In this document: in pieces, positions 1-5,717 of the stretch | How the letters are laid out: the number at the start of each line of letters is the position of its first letter | Numbering within the stretch: position 1 is the first letter of the stretch | Source: Campylobacteraceae bacterium | GTDB taxonomy: Bacteria; Campylobacterota; Campylobacteria; Campylobacterales; Sulfurovaceae | Assembly (NCBI GenBank): GCA_027063105.1 | Contig: JAMOSL010000157.1 | Coordinates: 1 to 6,179 of the forward strand | Length of the DNA stretch: 6,179 nt | Direction of reading: 5' to 3' | Position numbers and translations under genes: made by a program | Notes under the pieces: model-generated | Databases searched by the model: none | Seen by the model: the letters and a program-made list of their open reading frames with translations, nothing else | What the model was told of the DNA's origin: nothing

Positions 1-391
1 TGATTATGCAAAAAGATATTATAAAGAGCAAAATATCATAGAAATTGGTAATTTTGTATATGAATCATTACAACTATTATATAATTCAAATTTCAAAAAA
101 ATATTATTTATAACTAGTGTCGCAAAAATGGCGAAAGTAGCCCAAGGATGTAAAAATACACATAATCGTTTTGGAGGTATTAATTTCCAAGAAATAAATA
201 GATGGTTAGAATCTATAAATATCTCCCCACAAAAAGAGGTAACTTTAAAAGGGGTATTAGAGAATTTATTGGACAATGAAATAGAAAAATTTTTAAAACT
301 ACTACATGAAAAATCTTCTCGACAACTAAAATTATGGTTACAAGAAAGAAATGATATTAAAGTTGAGTCTTTGATTTTATATAAAAACTAA
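1..391 (+). CDS. cbiD: Cobalt-precorrin-5B C1-methyltransferase CbiD, 3' part
   Basis: Only the C-terminal 129 residues are present; the frame is open from base 2 to the TAA at 389-391, and the 5' part lies outside the window. A start at the ATG at 128 would cut a continuous domain. CbiD methylates C1 of the corrin ring in the anaerobic branch of cobalamin synthesis, using S-adenosylmethionine. The family signature is visible: IEIGNFV near codon 13, then a hydrophobic strand (KILFITSVAKMAKVAQG) and the histidine-containing KNTHNRFGGI. These match the EIGNF, GKxxKLAxG and HTHSR blocks I know from CbiD. The family is usually about 350-390 residues long, so roughly two thirds is missing. The gene converges on the regulator to its right, with overlapping stop codons. 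The family call is fairly safe; catalytic competence cannot be judged from this fragment. Confidence 0.82.
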   Translation, partial: DYAKRYYKEQNIIEIGNFVYESLQLLYNSNFKKILFITSVAKMAKVAQGCKNTHNRFGGINFQEINRWLESINISPQKEVTLKGVLENLLDNEIEKFLKLLHEKSSRQLKLWLQERNDIKVESLILYKN

Positions 392-1047
392 TATGAAAAC
401 TTATACCCTCTTCTTCTGACAGTATGTATAACTTGAAAACCTAGTATACTTTTTAATCGTTTACGAATTTGATTGATTGCTACCTCTACGGTATTATCGC
501 TTACATATTCTGGCTCTTCCCATAATGCATTTATAATTTCATCTTTGGAAAATACTCTCTGTTTTCTAAGAGCTAGATAAGCTAAAATATCAAATGTTTT
601 ACCATTTAAAGAGACAATTTTTTCATCATACTCTATTTTCTTATTTGTAATATCAATAACTAATTTACCAATATCTACTTTTGTACCAAATAGTTGCCTC
701 ATATTTGCTAAAACTCTAGCTGCAACAAGGTCTGGCTCTTTACAGTGATAATATACAACATCATCTACTCCTAAAGAAAAATGTATCTTTTGATTTTCCT
801 TATTATCTGTAAGCATGATAATCTTTGTTTCACTCTTTTTCTTTTTAACTTCATTAACATATCGTTCAAGAGAAAATTTTATACCCTCATCAACAATAAT
901 AACTAACTCGTAATGTCTAAAATCTGTAAAATTTGTTGCATCATACAAATCTTTTGCATTATCAACGATACAGATAAAATATTTTTCTAGTTCGACTGAA
1001 AGTCTTTTAACATAATCGTCACTAAACCCTATTGTTAATATCCTCAT
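388..1047 (-). CDS. OmpR/PhoB-family orphan response regulator, HsrA/CosR-like
   Basis: This 219-residue protein has an N-terminal receiver-like domain (about 1-118) and a C-terminal winged-helix DNA-binding domain (about 123-219). The DNA-binding part resembles Helicobacter HP1043 (HsrA) and Campylobacter CosR: LWEEPE at 175-180, VEVAINQIRKRL at 187-198 (recognition-helix region) and TVRRRGYKF at 209-217 (wing). The receiver is degenerate. The acidic pair expected near residues 8-9 is Phe-Ser, and the phospho-acceptor position after ELVII is Val52, with Asp53 one residue later. Thr80 and Lys103 of the usual switch set remain. It probably acts as a cytoplasmic transcription factor independent of phosphorylation, as known for HP1043. 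No histidine kinase gene adjoins it. True HsrA is very conserved, so this divergent sequence may be a paralogue. The ATG start has AGGAT 10-11 nt upstream. Confidence 0.8.
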   Translation of the reverse strand: MRILTIGFSDDYVKRLSVELEKYFICIVDNAKDLYDATNFTDFRHYELVIIVDEGIKFSLERYVNEVKKKKSETKIIMLTDNKENQKIHFSLGVDDVVYYHCKEPDLVAARVLANMRQLFGTKVDIGKLVIDITNKKIEYDEKIVSLNGKTFDILAYLALRKQRVFSKDEIINALWEEPEYVSDNTVEVAINQIRKRLKSILGFQVIHTVRRRGYKFSY

Positions 1048-1163
1048 ATTTATTACTATCCTAAAATTATTATTACTTTTAAACTATCAATTCATACTTT
1101 TAAAGTTTTGATAACAGTTTATACCCAAATATTGCTTATTTAAAAATAAAAGTAATTTTTAGT
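1048..1163 (-). promoter_or_regulatory. Upstream region of the response regulator gene
   Basis: This 116-bp AT-rich gap lies between cmoB and the regulator gene, both on the minus strand. A possible minus-strand -10 hexamer TATAAA reads from 1123 down to 1118, giving a start near 1111 and a leader of about 65 nt. No convincing -35 is seen, which is common for Campylobacterota sigma-70 promoters. The leader region contains the phased direct repeat listed separately and the inverted pair TATCAA (1085-1090) / TTGATA (1108-1113). No strong GC-rich terminator follows cmoB, so read-through from the operon into the regulator is possible. The promoter assignment is inferred from sequence only. Confidence 0.35.
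1074..1104 (-). repeat. Two direct repeats TTTAAAAGTA, 21 bp apart
   Basis: On the minus strand TTTAAAAGTA occurs at 1104-1095 and again at 1083-1074. The start-to-start distance is exactly 21 bp, about two helical turns. With flanks the copies are ACTTTAAAAGTATGA and AGTTTAAAAGTAATA, 12 of 15 positions identical. They sit between the candidate -10 and the ribosome binding site of the response regulator gene. OmpR-family regulators commonly bind head-to-tail repeats, so an autoregulatory operator is a reasonable guess. In such AT-rich DNA a chance match is also possible. Confidence 0.4.
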
Positions 1164-2102
1164 TTATTTTGGTATTTTAATAAATTTTTTGTTTTTTGTT
1201 TTCTTTAAGGCTTTTATATAGACTCGTTTAGGTGCTGGATAACCCTCTACTGTAAGCCTATTATCATCTGGATCTAAGAAGTCTTCTAAGCTCTGATGAT
1301 CAATCCATTCTGTTTTTCTCTGTTCATTTAAATCAGTCTTTTTAATATCTAAAATTTCTATTTCAGTAAAACCAGCTCTATAACACCAATTCTTTAAAGC
1401 ATTAACTGTTGGAATAAAATATATATTAGGAATTTTTGAATATCTATCTTTCGGTGTTAAAACCATCTCATCATCACCATCAATCATAAATGTATCTAAT
1501 ATTAATTCTCCACCATCATTAAGCCCTTTAAATATAGATTTTAACATTCCTATAGGATCTGCTCTATGATATAAAACACCCAAACAGAAAATAGTATCAA
1601 ATCTATGTTCATAATACTCAAGATGCTCGACACCTAAAAGTTCATAAACAATATCTGTTTTAGCAAAATGGTTAATAAATTGAAATTGAGAGTAAATAAT
1701 AGCTGATGGATCAAAACCTACTAATCTCTTAGGCTTCTCTTCTAACATACGAAAAAGATAATATCCATTATTACAACCTATATCAGCCACTATCTTATTT
1801 TCTATATTAAAATAAGGCTTAAGAAGGTTATATTTGATGAAACTCTTCCATTCACTATCTATAAAGGTCTTAGAGACTCTAAATGGACCTTTACGCCACG
1901 GTTTAAGCCTCTTTGCTACTTTATGTATAATATCTTCATCTAATTGAGTTATAGACTTAAAAGAGATAGCTACCTCATCATCTAAAGATATACTAGATAT
2001 CTCAAGATGAGTAGGAAGAGTTGATAAAGCCTCTTGAAGAGGTATTATATTTTTCCAGCCAAGCCACTTCTTACGCTCCTGACGAATTTCATCAATATTC
2101 AA
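1164..2102 (-). CDS. cmoB: tRNA U34 carboxymethyltransferase CmoB
   Basis: CmoB transfers the carboxymethyl group of carboxy-S-adenosylmethionine to 5-hydroxyuridine at wobble position 34, giving uridine 5-oxyacetic acid in tRNAs that read several codons. The 312 residues are close to the 323 of the E. coli enzyme. Visible blocks are KPWRKGPF (67-74), the Rossmann motif ADIGCNNGYY (106-115), GFDPS (129-133), GVLYHR (175-180), FMIDGDDEMVL (205-215), YFIPT (228-232), TEWID (264-268), FLDPDD (275-280) and VEGYPAPKR (285-293), all matching E. coli CmoB in order. The start is TTG: an in-frame TAG lies immediately upstream and AGG is 6 nt before it, overlapping the cyclophilin stop codon. A Lys-rich tail ends the protein. 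CmoA, which makes the cofactor, is not in this window. It is the last gene of the minus-strand operon. Confidence 0.95.
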   Translation of the reverse strand: MNIDEIRQERKKWLGWKNIIPLQEALSTLPTHLEISSISLDDEVAISFKSITQLDEDIIHKVAKRLKPWRKGPFRVSKTFIDSEWKSFIKYNLLKPYFNIENKIVADIGCNNGYYLFRMLEEKPKRLVGFDPSAIIYSQFQFINHFAKTDIVYELLGVEHLEYYEHRFDTIFCLGVLYHRADPIGMLKSIFKGLNDGGELILDTFMIDGDDEMVLTPKDRYSKIPNIYFIPTVNALKNWCYRAGFTEIEILDIKKTDLNEQRKTEWIDHQSLEDFLDPDDNRLTVEGYPAPKRVYIKALKKTKNKKFIKIPK

Positions 2103-2109
2103 CTAATAC

Positions 2110-2667
2110 CTACTTAACTATAATTTTTTTAATAACTTGTTTAAACATAGGTACATCTCTATCACCTGTTGAAACATTTTCAATAGATTTAACAGCCTCT
2201 TGACCTTTAATAACTTCTCCAAATATAGTATATCCACCATTTAAATGAGGTGTTACAACTGTTGTTATAAAAAATTGACTTCCATTCGTATTTGGTCCAC
2301 GATTTGCCATAGCTAATAAAAATGGTCTATTAAAAGTAATATTTGGAGCATATTCATTATCAAAGTCTTTTTTCCAAATAGACTCTCCACCCATACCTGT
2401 TCCCTCTGGGTCTCCACCTTGTATCATAAAACCTTTAATTACTCTATGAAATGTTGTACCATTATAATATCCATTTTTTGAATGCGTTATAAAATTTTCA
2501 ACAGCTTTAGGTGCTACTTTTGGAAACAATTTAATTGTAATATCACCCTGTGTAGTGTTTAAAACAACTATTGGAGCTTTAGTTGGGGCTTTAACTGATT
2601 GAGCAAATCCATGATCTATAACTAATAGACTAATAAACGCCGATCTTAATAATATCTTTTTTAACAT
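2110..2667 (-). CDS. Secreted cyclophilin-type peptidyl-prolyl cis-trans isomerase
   Basis: This 185-residue cyclophilin catalyses cis-trans isomerisation of X-Pro bonds, probably in the periplasm. The N-terminus (MLKKILLRSA, then a hydrophobic stretch to GFA-QS) looks like a Sec signal peptide cut after Ala22, though Asp17 and His19 make it slightly unusual. The catalytic set aligns with human cyclophilin A at a constant offset of 20: Arg75, Phe80, Met81 and Gln83 in FHRVIKGFMIQGGDP, Ala121 and Asn122 in MANRGPNTNG, and Gln131 and Phe133 in SQFFIT. The cyclosporin-contact Trp121 is His141 and His126 is Tyr146, a bacterial-type, probably drug-insensitive form. Its ATG overlaps the end of the upstream small gene by 7 nt (ATGTTAA), with GAGGAT placed as a Shine-Dalgarno inside that gene, so translation is probably coupled. 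A membrane-anchored rather than free form is possible. Confidence 0.93.
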   Translation of the reverse strand: MLKKILLRSAFISLLVIDHGFAQSVKAPTKAPIVVLNTTQGDITIKLFPKVAPKAVENFITHSKNGYYNGTTFHRVIKGFMIQGGDPEGTGMGGESIWKKDFDNEYAPNITFNRPFLLAMANRGPNTNGSQFFITTVVTPHLNGGYTIFGEVIKGQEAVKSIENVSTGDRDVPMFKQVIKKIIVK

Positions 2668-2957
2668 ACTGTATCCTCACAATGGTCAATTTCTAATTTT
2701 TTCAAAATTTTTTCAAAAAAGTCTCCACCTGTACGATGTACATCATCATGAAATTCTATATATATAGCTTGAATATCTTTTCTATCATTTGATACTTTAT
2801 CATATATAAATGGTGTCATACCAGTCTCTTTTTTAACTTCATCAATCACATCTAAAATTTCTTTCTTCAAATCAGGACAATCTCCAAACAGAAGATTTAA
2901 CCCCTCGTATCTCTCTTCCATACGAACATCAGCTTTAATCTCTCTACATTTTTCCAT
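2661..2957 (-). CDS. Conserved-looking 98-residue protein of unknown function
   Basis: I do not recognise this family. The ATG at 2957 is preferred because AAGG lies 7 nt upstream and the gene then starts 4 bp after the rny stop. An in-frame ATG at 2972 would add five residues and overlap rny by 11 nt. The protein is small, charged and soluble, with no signal peptide or membrane segment. Numbered from the preferred start it has Cys4, Cys27, Cys93 and Cys98, and a polar block FHDDVHRTGGDFF (69-81) containing two histidines. The alternation of helix-like (DLKKEILDVIDEVKKE, 29-44) and strand-like (DIQAIYIEF, 61-69) stretches suggests a compact alpha/beta fold. It is co-transcribed between RNase Y and the cyclophilin and overlaps the latter by 7 nt. 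That location is the only functional hint. The gene is probably real, given its spacing and ribosome binding site. Confidence 0.75.
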   Translation of the reverse strand: MEKCREIKADVRMEERYEGLNLLFGDCPDLKKEILDVIDEVKKETGMTPFIYDKVSNDRKDIQAIYIEFHDDVHRTGGDFFEKILKKLEIDHCEDTVC

Positions 2958-2961
2958 ATTA

Positions 2962-4488
2962 CTACCTTGCATAATTTATTGAACGAGCTTCTCTAATAAC
3001 TGTAACCTTGATTTCACCAGGGTATTGTACCCTATCTTCTATATTCTTTGCGATATTACGACTCATTAAAACAGCTTCATTATCATTAACTATACCTGCA
3101 TTGATATAAACTCTAATTTCTCTACCAGCATTAATTGCATACGCTCTCTCTACTCCATCATAATCTAAAGCAATATCCTCTAAATTCTTAACCCTTTTAG
3201 TAAAACTCTCTAAAACTTCGCGTCTAGCACCTGGTCTAGCAGCAGATAACGCATCAGCTGCACAAACAGAAGCACTCTCTACACTATCTGGTTCTTCATG
3301 ACCATGATGAGCATATATCGCATTAATCACAGTCGGATGCTCATTATATTTTCTACATAGGTCTGCACCTAAATCTACATGTGAACCACCCATCTCCTGA
3401 GTTAAAGCTTTTCCAATATCGTGAAGTAATCCTGCTCTCATAGCAAGTTTTTCATCTCCACCCATTTCAGCTGCCATAACTGATGCTAGTTTTGCAACTT
3501 CCAAAGTGTGTGCTAAAGCATTCTGCCCATAACTAGCACGATATTTTAATTTACCAAGAAGTCTTATTAACTCTTCATGCATAGGGAATAACCCCATGTC
3601 AATTATAATATTTTCACCCTCTTCATAAATTTTCTTTTCAAAAGTGGATTCAACTTTTTGATGAATCTCTTCAATTCTACCTGGATGAATTCTTCCATCT
3701 TCTACTAATAATTCAATAACTCTTGTAGCTATTGCTCTACGATATAGATTAAATGAACTAACTAATATAGTACCAGGCGTCTCATCAATAATAATATCTA
3801 CACCAAGAAGCATCTCTAAAGTCTTAATATTTCGACCTTCTTTACCAATTATTCTACCTTTGTGTTCATCACTAGGAAGTGTCACTAGATTAATTAATCT
3901 TTCACCTGCAAATTCACCTGCAAATCTAGTTGTTGCTTGTGCTAAAATATAGTTTGCTCTTTTTTCACCATCTTCTTTAGCTTTTTGCTCATATTTTCTA
4001 ACTATACCAGCAATCTCTGACTGGCTTTTTTCCTCTACTTTTTCTAAAATAGCAGTTTTCGCCTCATCTTGAGTCATTGATGCAACACTTTCCATTTTTA
4101 GAATAATTTTATTTATCTCTCTCTCTTTTCTTATTTTAAGTTGCTCTAAAGTATGGCTTTTGTCTTCAACTCTTTGTTGAATTTTTTTTAATTTAGATTT
4201 TTCTTCTTTTAAAAGCTTTGTCTCTAAAATAAAACTACGATTCCTCTTTTCCAATTCAGATAATCTATCCTGAAAAATCTTCTCTTGCTCTAATTCATTT
4301 TTTTTGATTTGAACAGTTGAGTTTTGAAGCATTCGCTCTGACTCCAACTCTATAGCTTTAGCCCTTGCTTTCACCTCTAATTCTAAATAAGCAAATTTCT
4401 TTACACTATTACTTCTAATCCAAAGATATGTTATCCCTGAACCTATCGTAAAACCTAAGAATCCTATACTTGTTGCTACTATCATCAT
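2962..4488 (-). CDS. rny: Ribonuclease Y
   Basis: RNase Y is a membrane-anchored endoribonuclease that starts decay of many mRNAs. The 508 residues fit the usual length of about 520. Domain order is typical: one N-terminal membrane segment (about 3-24), a long charged coiled coil (about 30-180), a KH RNA-binding domain with IIGKEGRN at 213-220, and an HD domain with His327 (AHTLE), His356-Asp357 in LLHDIGK, AHHGHEE (393-399) and Asp412 in AADALSAARPGAR as metal and catalytic residues. No key residue is missing. The protein begins Met-Met, so the ATG at 4485 is an equally possible start; neither has a strong ribosome binding site (GAAAG nearby). It lies 21 bp after the cyclo-ligase gene and is followed within 4 bp by the unknown small gene. 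The pairing with the cyclo-ligase resembles the Campylobacter arrangement. Confidence 0.97.
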   Translation of the reverse strand: MMIVATSIGFLGFTIGSGITYLWIRSNSVKKFAYLELEVKARAKAIELESERMLQNSTVQIKKNELEQEKIFQDRLSELEKRNRSFILETKLLKEEKSKLKKIQQRVEDKSHTLEQLKIRKEREINKIILKMESVASMTQDEAKTAILEKVEEKSQSEIAGIVRKYEQKAKEDGEKRANYILAQATTRFAGEFAGERLINLVTLPSDEHKGRIIGKEGRNIKTLEMLLGVDIIIDETPGTILVSSFNLYRRAIATRVIELLVEDGRIHPGRIEEIHQKVESTFEKKIYEEGENIIIDMGLFPMHEELIRLLGKLKYRASYGQNALAHTLEVAKLASVMAAEMGGDEKLAMRAGLLHDIGKALTQEMGGSHVDLGADLCRKYNEHPTVINAIYAHHGHEEPDSVESASVCAADALSAARPGARREVLESFTKRVKNLEDIALDYDGVERAYAINAGREIRVYINAGIVNDNEAVLMSRNIAKNIEDRVQYPGEIKVTVIREARSINYAR

Positions 4489-4509
4489 TTATCTACTTTC
4501 TTCAATTTA

Positions 4510-5046
4510 CTATTTGCCGTAAATAATTAAATTTGCTTTAATATCATAATTATTAGTTATAATTTCAGAAGAGACACAATTTAGTCTCGAAATAAAAATA
4601 ACTCTTTTAATATTATGTTTTGTATTATCAAAAAATCTATCGTACATACCTTTACCAAACCCTACTCTTCTATCAGTAGAATCTATACCTAAAATAGGGA
4701 CGATTGATATATCTATATCTTTTTTTCTATATTGATTTGAATATTTTGTCTCTTTTATTCCAAATTTTTTTCGTTTTAGTGGCAATCGGTATTTTACCAA
4801 CCTAAAACTTTCACCTTCCATAAAAGGTACTAAAATAGTTTGTTTCTCTCGTCTTAATTTTAAAATAAGGGGCTTTATATTAACTTCTATTATCATAGGA
4901 ATGTATAACATAATAACTTTTGAATTTCTCTTTTTTATATCTTTATATAATATATTACATATTGTTTTATCAACAACAAGAGATGACCTCTTTGCTCTCT
5001 TTCTTATTTTCTCTAAACATCTATTTCTAAAATCTTTTTTATCCAT
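4510..5046 (-). CDS. 5-formyltetrahydrofolate cyclo-ligase family protein
   Basis: The family converts 5-formyltetrahydrofolate to 5,10-methenyltetrahydrofolate using ATP, returning a stored folate to the one-carbon pool in the cytoplasm. The ATG at 5046 gives 178 residues starting MDKKDFRNRC, which fits the usual start of the family, with GGGA a few bases upstream. An in-frame ATG at 5058 would add MGNL and has weaker upstream signals. Numbering from 5046, the diagnostic nucleotide-binding loop RVGFGKGMYDRFF is at 127-139, a VPFMEG strand-loop is at 73-78 and the substrate-side block RLPLKRKKFGIKET at 87-100. The basic N-terminal helix carries the family's conserved arginines. The C-terminal YDIKANLIIYG replaces the common HDxxxDxIIT, a mild divergence. 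It heads the minus-strand operon and diverges from the lipoprotein gene. The family call is firm; substrate activity is inferred. Confidence 0.88.
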   Translation of the reverse strand: MDKKDFRNRCLEKIRKRAKRSSLVVDKTICNILYKDIKKRNSKVIMLYIPMIIEVNIKPLILKLRREKQTILVPFMEGESFRLVKYRLPLKRKKFGIKETKYSNQYRKKDIDISIVPILGIDSTDRRVGFGKGMYDRFFDNTKHNIKRVIFISRLNCVSSEIITNNYDIKANLIIYGK

Positions 5047-5058
5047 AAGGTTTCCCAT

Positions 5059-5109
5059 TTCTATAAATTTTGGATATAATTCCAGAATTATACTTAAAAG
5101 GTATCCTAA
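5059..5109. promoter_or_regulatory. Divergent promoter region with palindromic core
   Basis: This gap separates the minus-strand operon from the + strand lipoprotein-ftsY pair. A perfect TATAAT lies on the + strand at 5075-5080 and another on the minus strand reading 5092 to 5087. Together they form the inverted repeat TATAATTC-CA-GAATTATA (5075-5092). Predicted starts are near 5087 (+) and 5080 (-), leaving leaders of about 22 nt and 34 nt. For the + promoter TTCCCA at 5052-5057 is a 4-of-6 match to a -35 with 17-bp spacing; the minus side has only a weak one. The two polymerase sites overlap and should exclude each other. Confidence 0.6.
5075..5092. repeat. 18-bp inverted repeat TATAATTC-CA-GAATTATA
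   Basis: The arms are 8 bp and perfectly complementary, separated by CA. Both -10 hexamers of the divergent promoter pair are embedded in it. It could be a by-product of two face-to-face promoters, or a repressor site. It is too AT-rich and too short in loop to be a convincing RNA structure. Confidence 0.65.
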
Positions 5110-5703
5110 TTGAAAAACTTATATATATTATTTGTAATATTAATATCATTCTATGGGTGTAACGAGACTACAGAAAATAGTGATAAAATTTTTGAAAGTA
5201 AACCCATTAAAATCAATCAAGATATAAAAAAAGAAGAAGACATAATCGAAAATTTCTCTATAAAGAATCAACGAGATTTAAGTATAAAGATAGCTATATC
5301 AAATGAGAAATTAATAGTTAAAAGAAGAAAAGAGTCTATAGTTCTTATAAATATATTCTCAAGTTGGTGTAAACCATGTATGGGTCAAATTCCATATTTG
5401 GCAGAAATACAAAAAAGGGAAAATAAAGATTTATTAATTATTGGAATAAATAATAATGATAATAAAACAAAAAAAGAGTTAAATAATATATTTGAGGTTA
5501 GTGGTATTAGATATTTTATATCGACTGATACAAATAATACAAAATTAGTAAATAAGATTTTGAAACAGTTAAAATTAAAAAATAATTTCAAGATTCCTCT
5601 GTCTATTATTTATAAAAACGGTAAATTATATCGATATTACGAAGGCACAATGCCTATGGAAATGTTACATACCGAAATTAAAAATGCAAAAAAATTACTA
5701 TAA
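5110..5703 (+). CDS. TlpA/ResA-like thioredoxin-fold lipoprotein
   Basis: This 197-residue protein starts at TTG. An in-frame TAA directly precedes it, AAGG sits 8 nt upstream, and there is no in-frame ATG until residue 91. Residues 1-17 (MKNLYILFVI, then LISFYGC) form a lipoprotein signal peptide with Cys17 as the likely lipidated residue, although the lipobox Phe-Tyr-Gly-Cys is not a standard one. A polar linker of about 50 residues follows. The thioredoxin fold has the active site SSWCKPCMGQIP (84-95, Cys87 and Cys90) and a likely cis-proline in KIPLSI (Pro163). TlpA and ResA relatives reduce disulfides, for example during cytochrome c maturation, on the periplasmic side; that role here is inferred. 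It lies 14 bp before ftsY and is probably co-transcribed with it, an order also recalled from Campylobacter. It is rich in Lys, Asn and Ile, like its surroundings. Confidence 0.88.
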   Translation: MKNLYILFVILISFYGCNETTENSDKIFESKPIKINQDIKKEEDIIENFSIKNQRDLSIKIAISNEKLIVKRRKESIVLINIFSSWCKPCMGQIPYLAEIQKRENKDLLIIGINNNDNKTKKELNNIFEVSGIRYFISTDTNNTKLVNKILKQLKLKNNFKIPLSIIYKNGKLYRYYEGTMPMEMLHTEIKNAKKLL

Positions 5704-5717
5704 AGGATTAAATTATA

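Larger units (their letters stand above)
1164..5058 (-). other. Probable five-gene operon: cyclo-ligase, rny, unknown, cyclophilin, cmoB
   Basis: Five minus-strand genes follow one another with gaps of 21 bp, 4 bp, a 7-nt overlap and 7 bp. No terminator-like hairpin or room for a promoter exists between them, so a single transcript from the divergent region near 5085 is the simplest reading. The downstream response regulator is 116 bp away and probably has its own promoter, but no strong terminator separates it. Confidence 0.75.

Noticed and set aside
19..276. 85-residue minus-strand open frame opposite cbiD
   Set aside because: The + strand frame has clear CbiD sequence; the minus frame is a low-complexity shadow.
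128..391. Separate 87-residue gene starting at the ATG at 128
   Set aside because: The same frame is open to the window's left edge and the upstream codons carry CbiD family sequence (IEIGNFV), so this is the tail of a longer gene.
421..455. Possible terminator for cbiD: GTATA/TATAC arms followed by five T
   Set aside because: The stem is only 5 bp and AT-rich with a 14-nt loop, and it lies inside the regulator's coding sequence; chance is likely in this base composition.
1142..1160. AAAAAT/ATTTTT hairpin after cmoB as a terminator
   Set aside because: All pairs are A-T and the loop is 7 nt, so the stem would be very weak; not enough to call a terminator.
2021..2203. 60-residue + strand open frame over the cmoB/cyclophilin junction
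   Set aside because: It is antisense to two well-supported genes and has no recognisable features.
2958..2972. Longer start of the unknown small gene at 2972
   Set aside because: It would overlap rny by 11 nt without a clear ribosome binding site, while the ATG at 2957 has AAGG at a good distance. It is kept only as an alternative.
4901..5113. 70-residue + strand open frame across the divergent promoter
   Set aside because: It lies antisense to the cyclo-ligase gene, has no family resemblance or ribosome binding site, and runs through the promoter region.
5385..5591. 68-residue Phe/Leu-rich minus-strand frame inside the lipoprotein gene
   Set aside because: Its hydrophobicity is explained by the complement of Lys/Asn/Ile-rich coding; the + strand thioredoxin motif is decisive.
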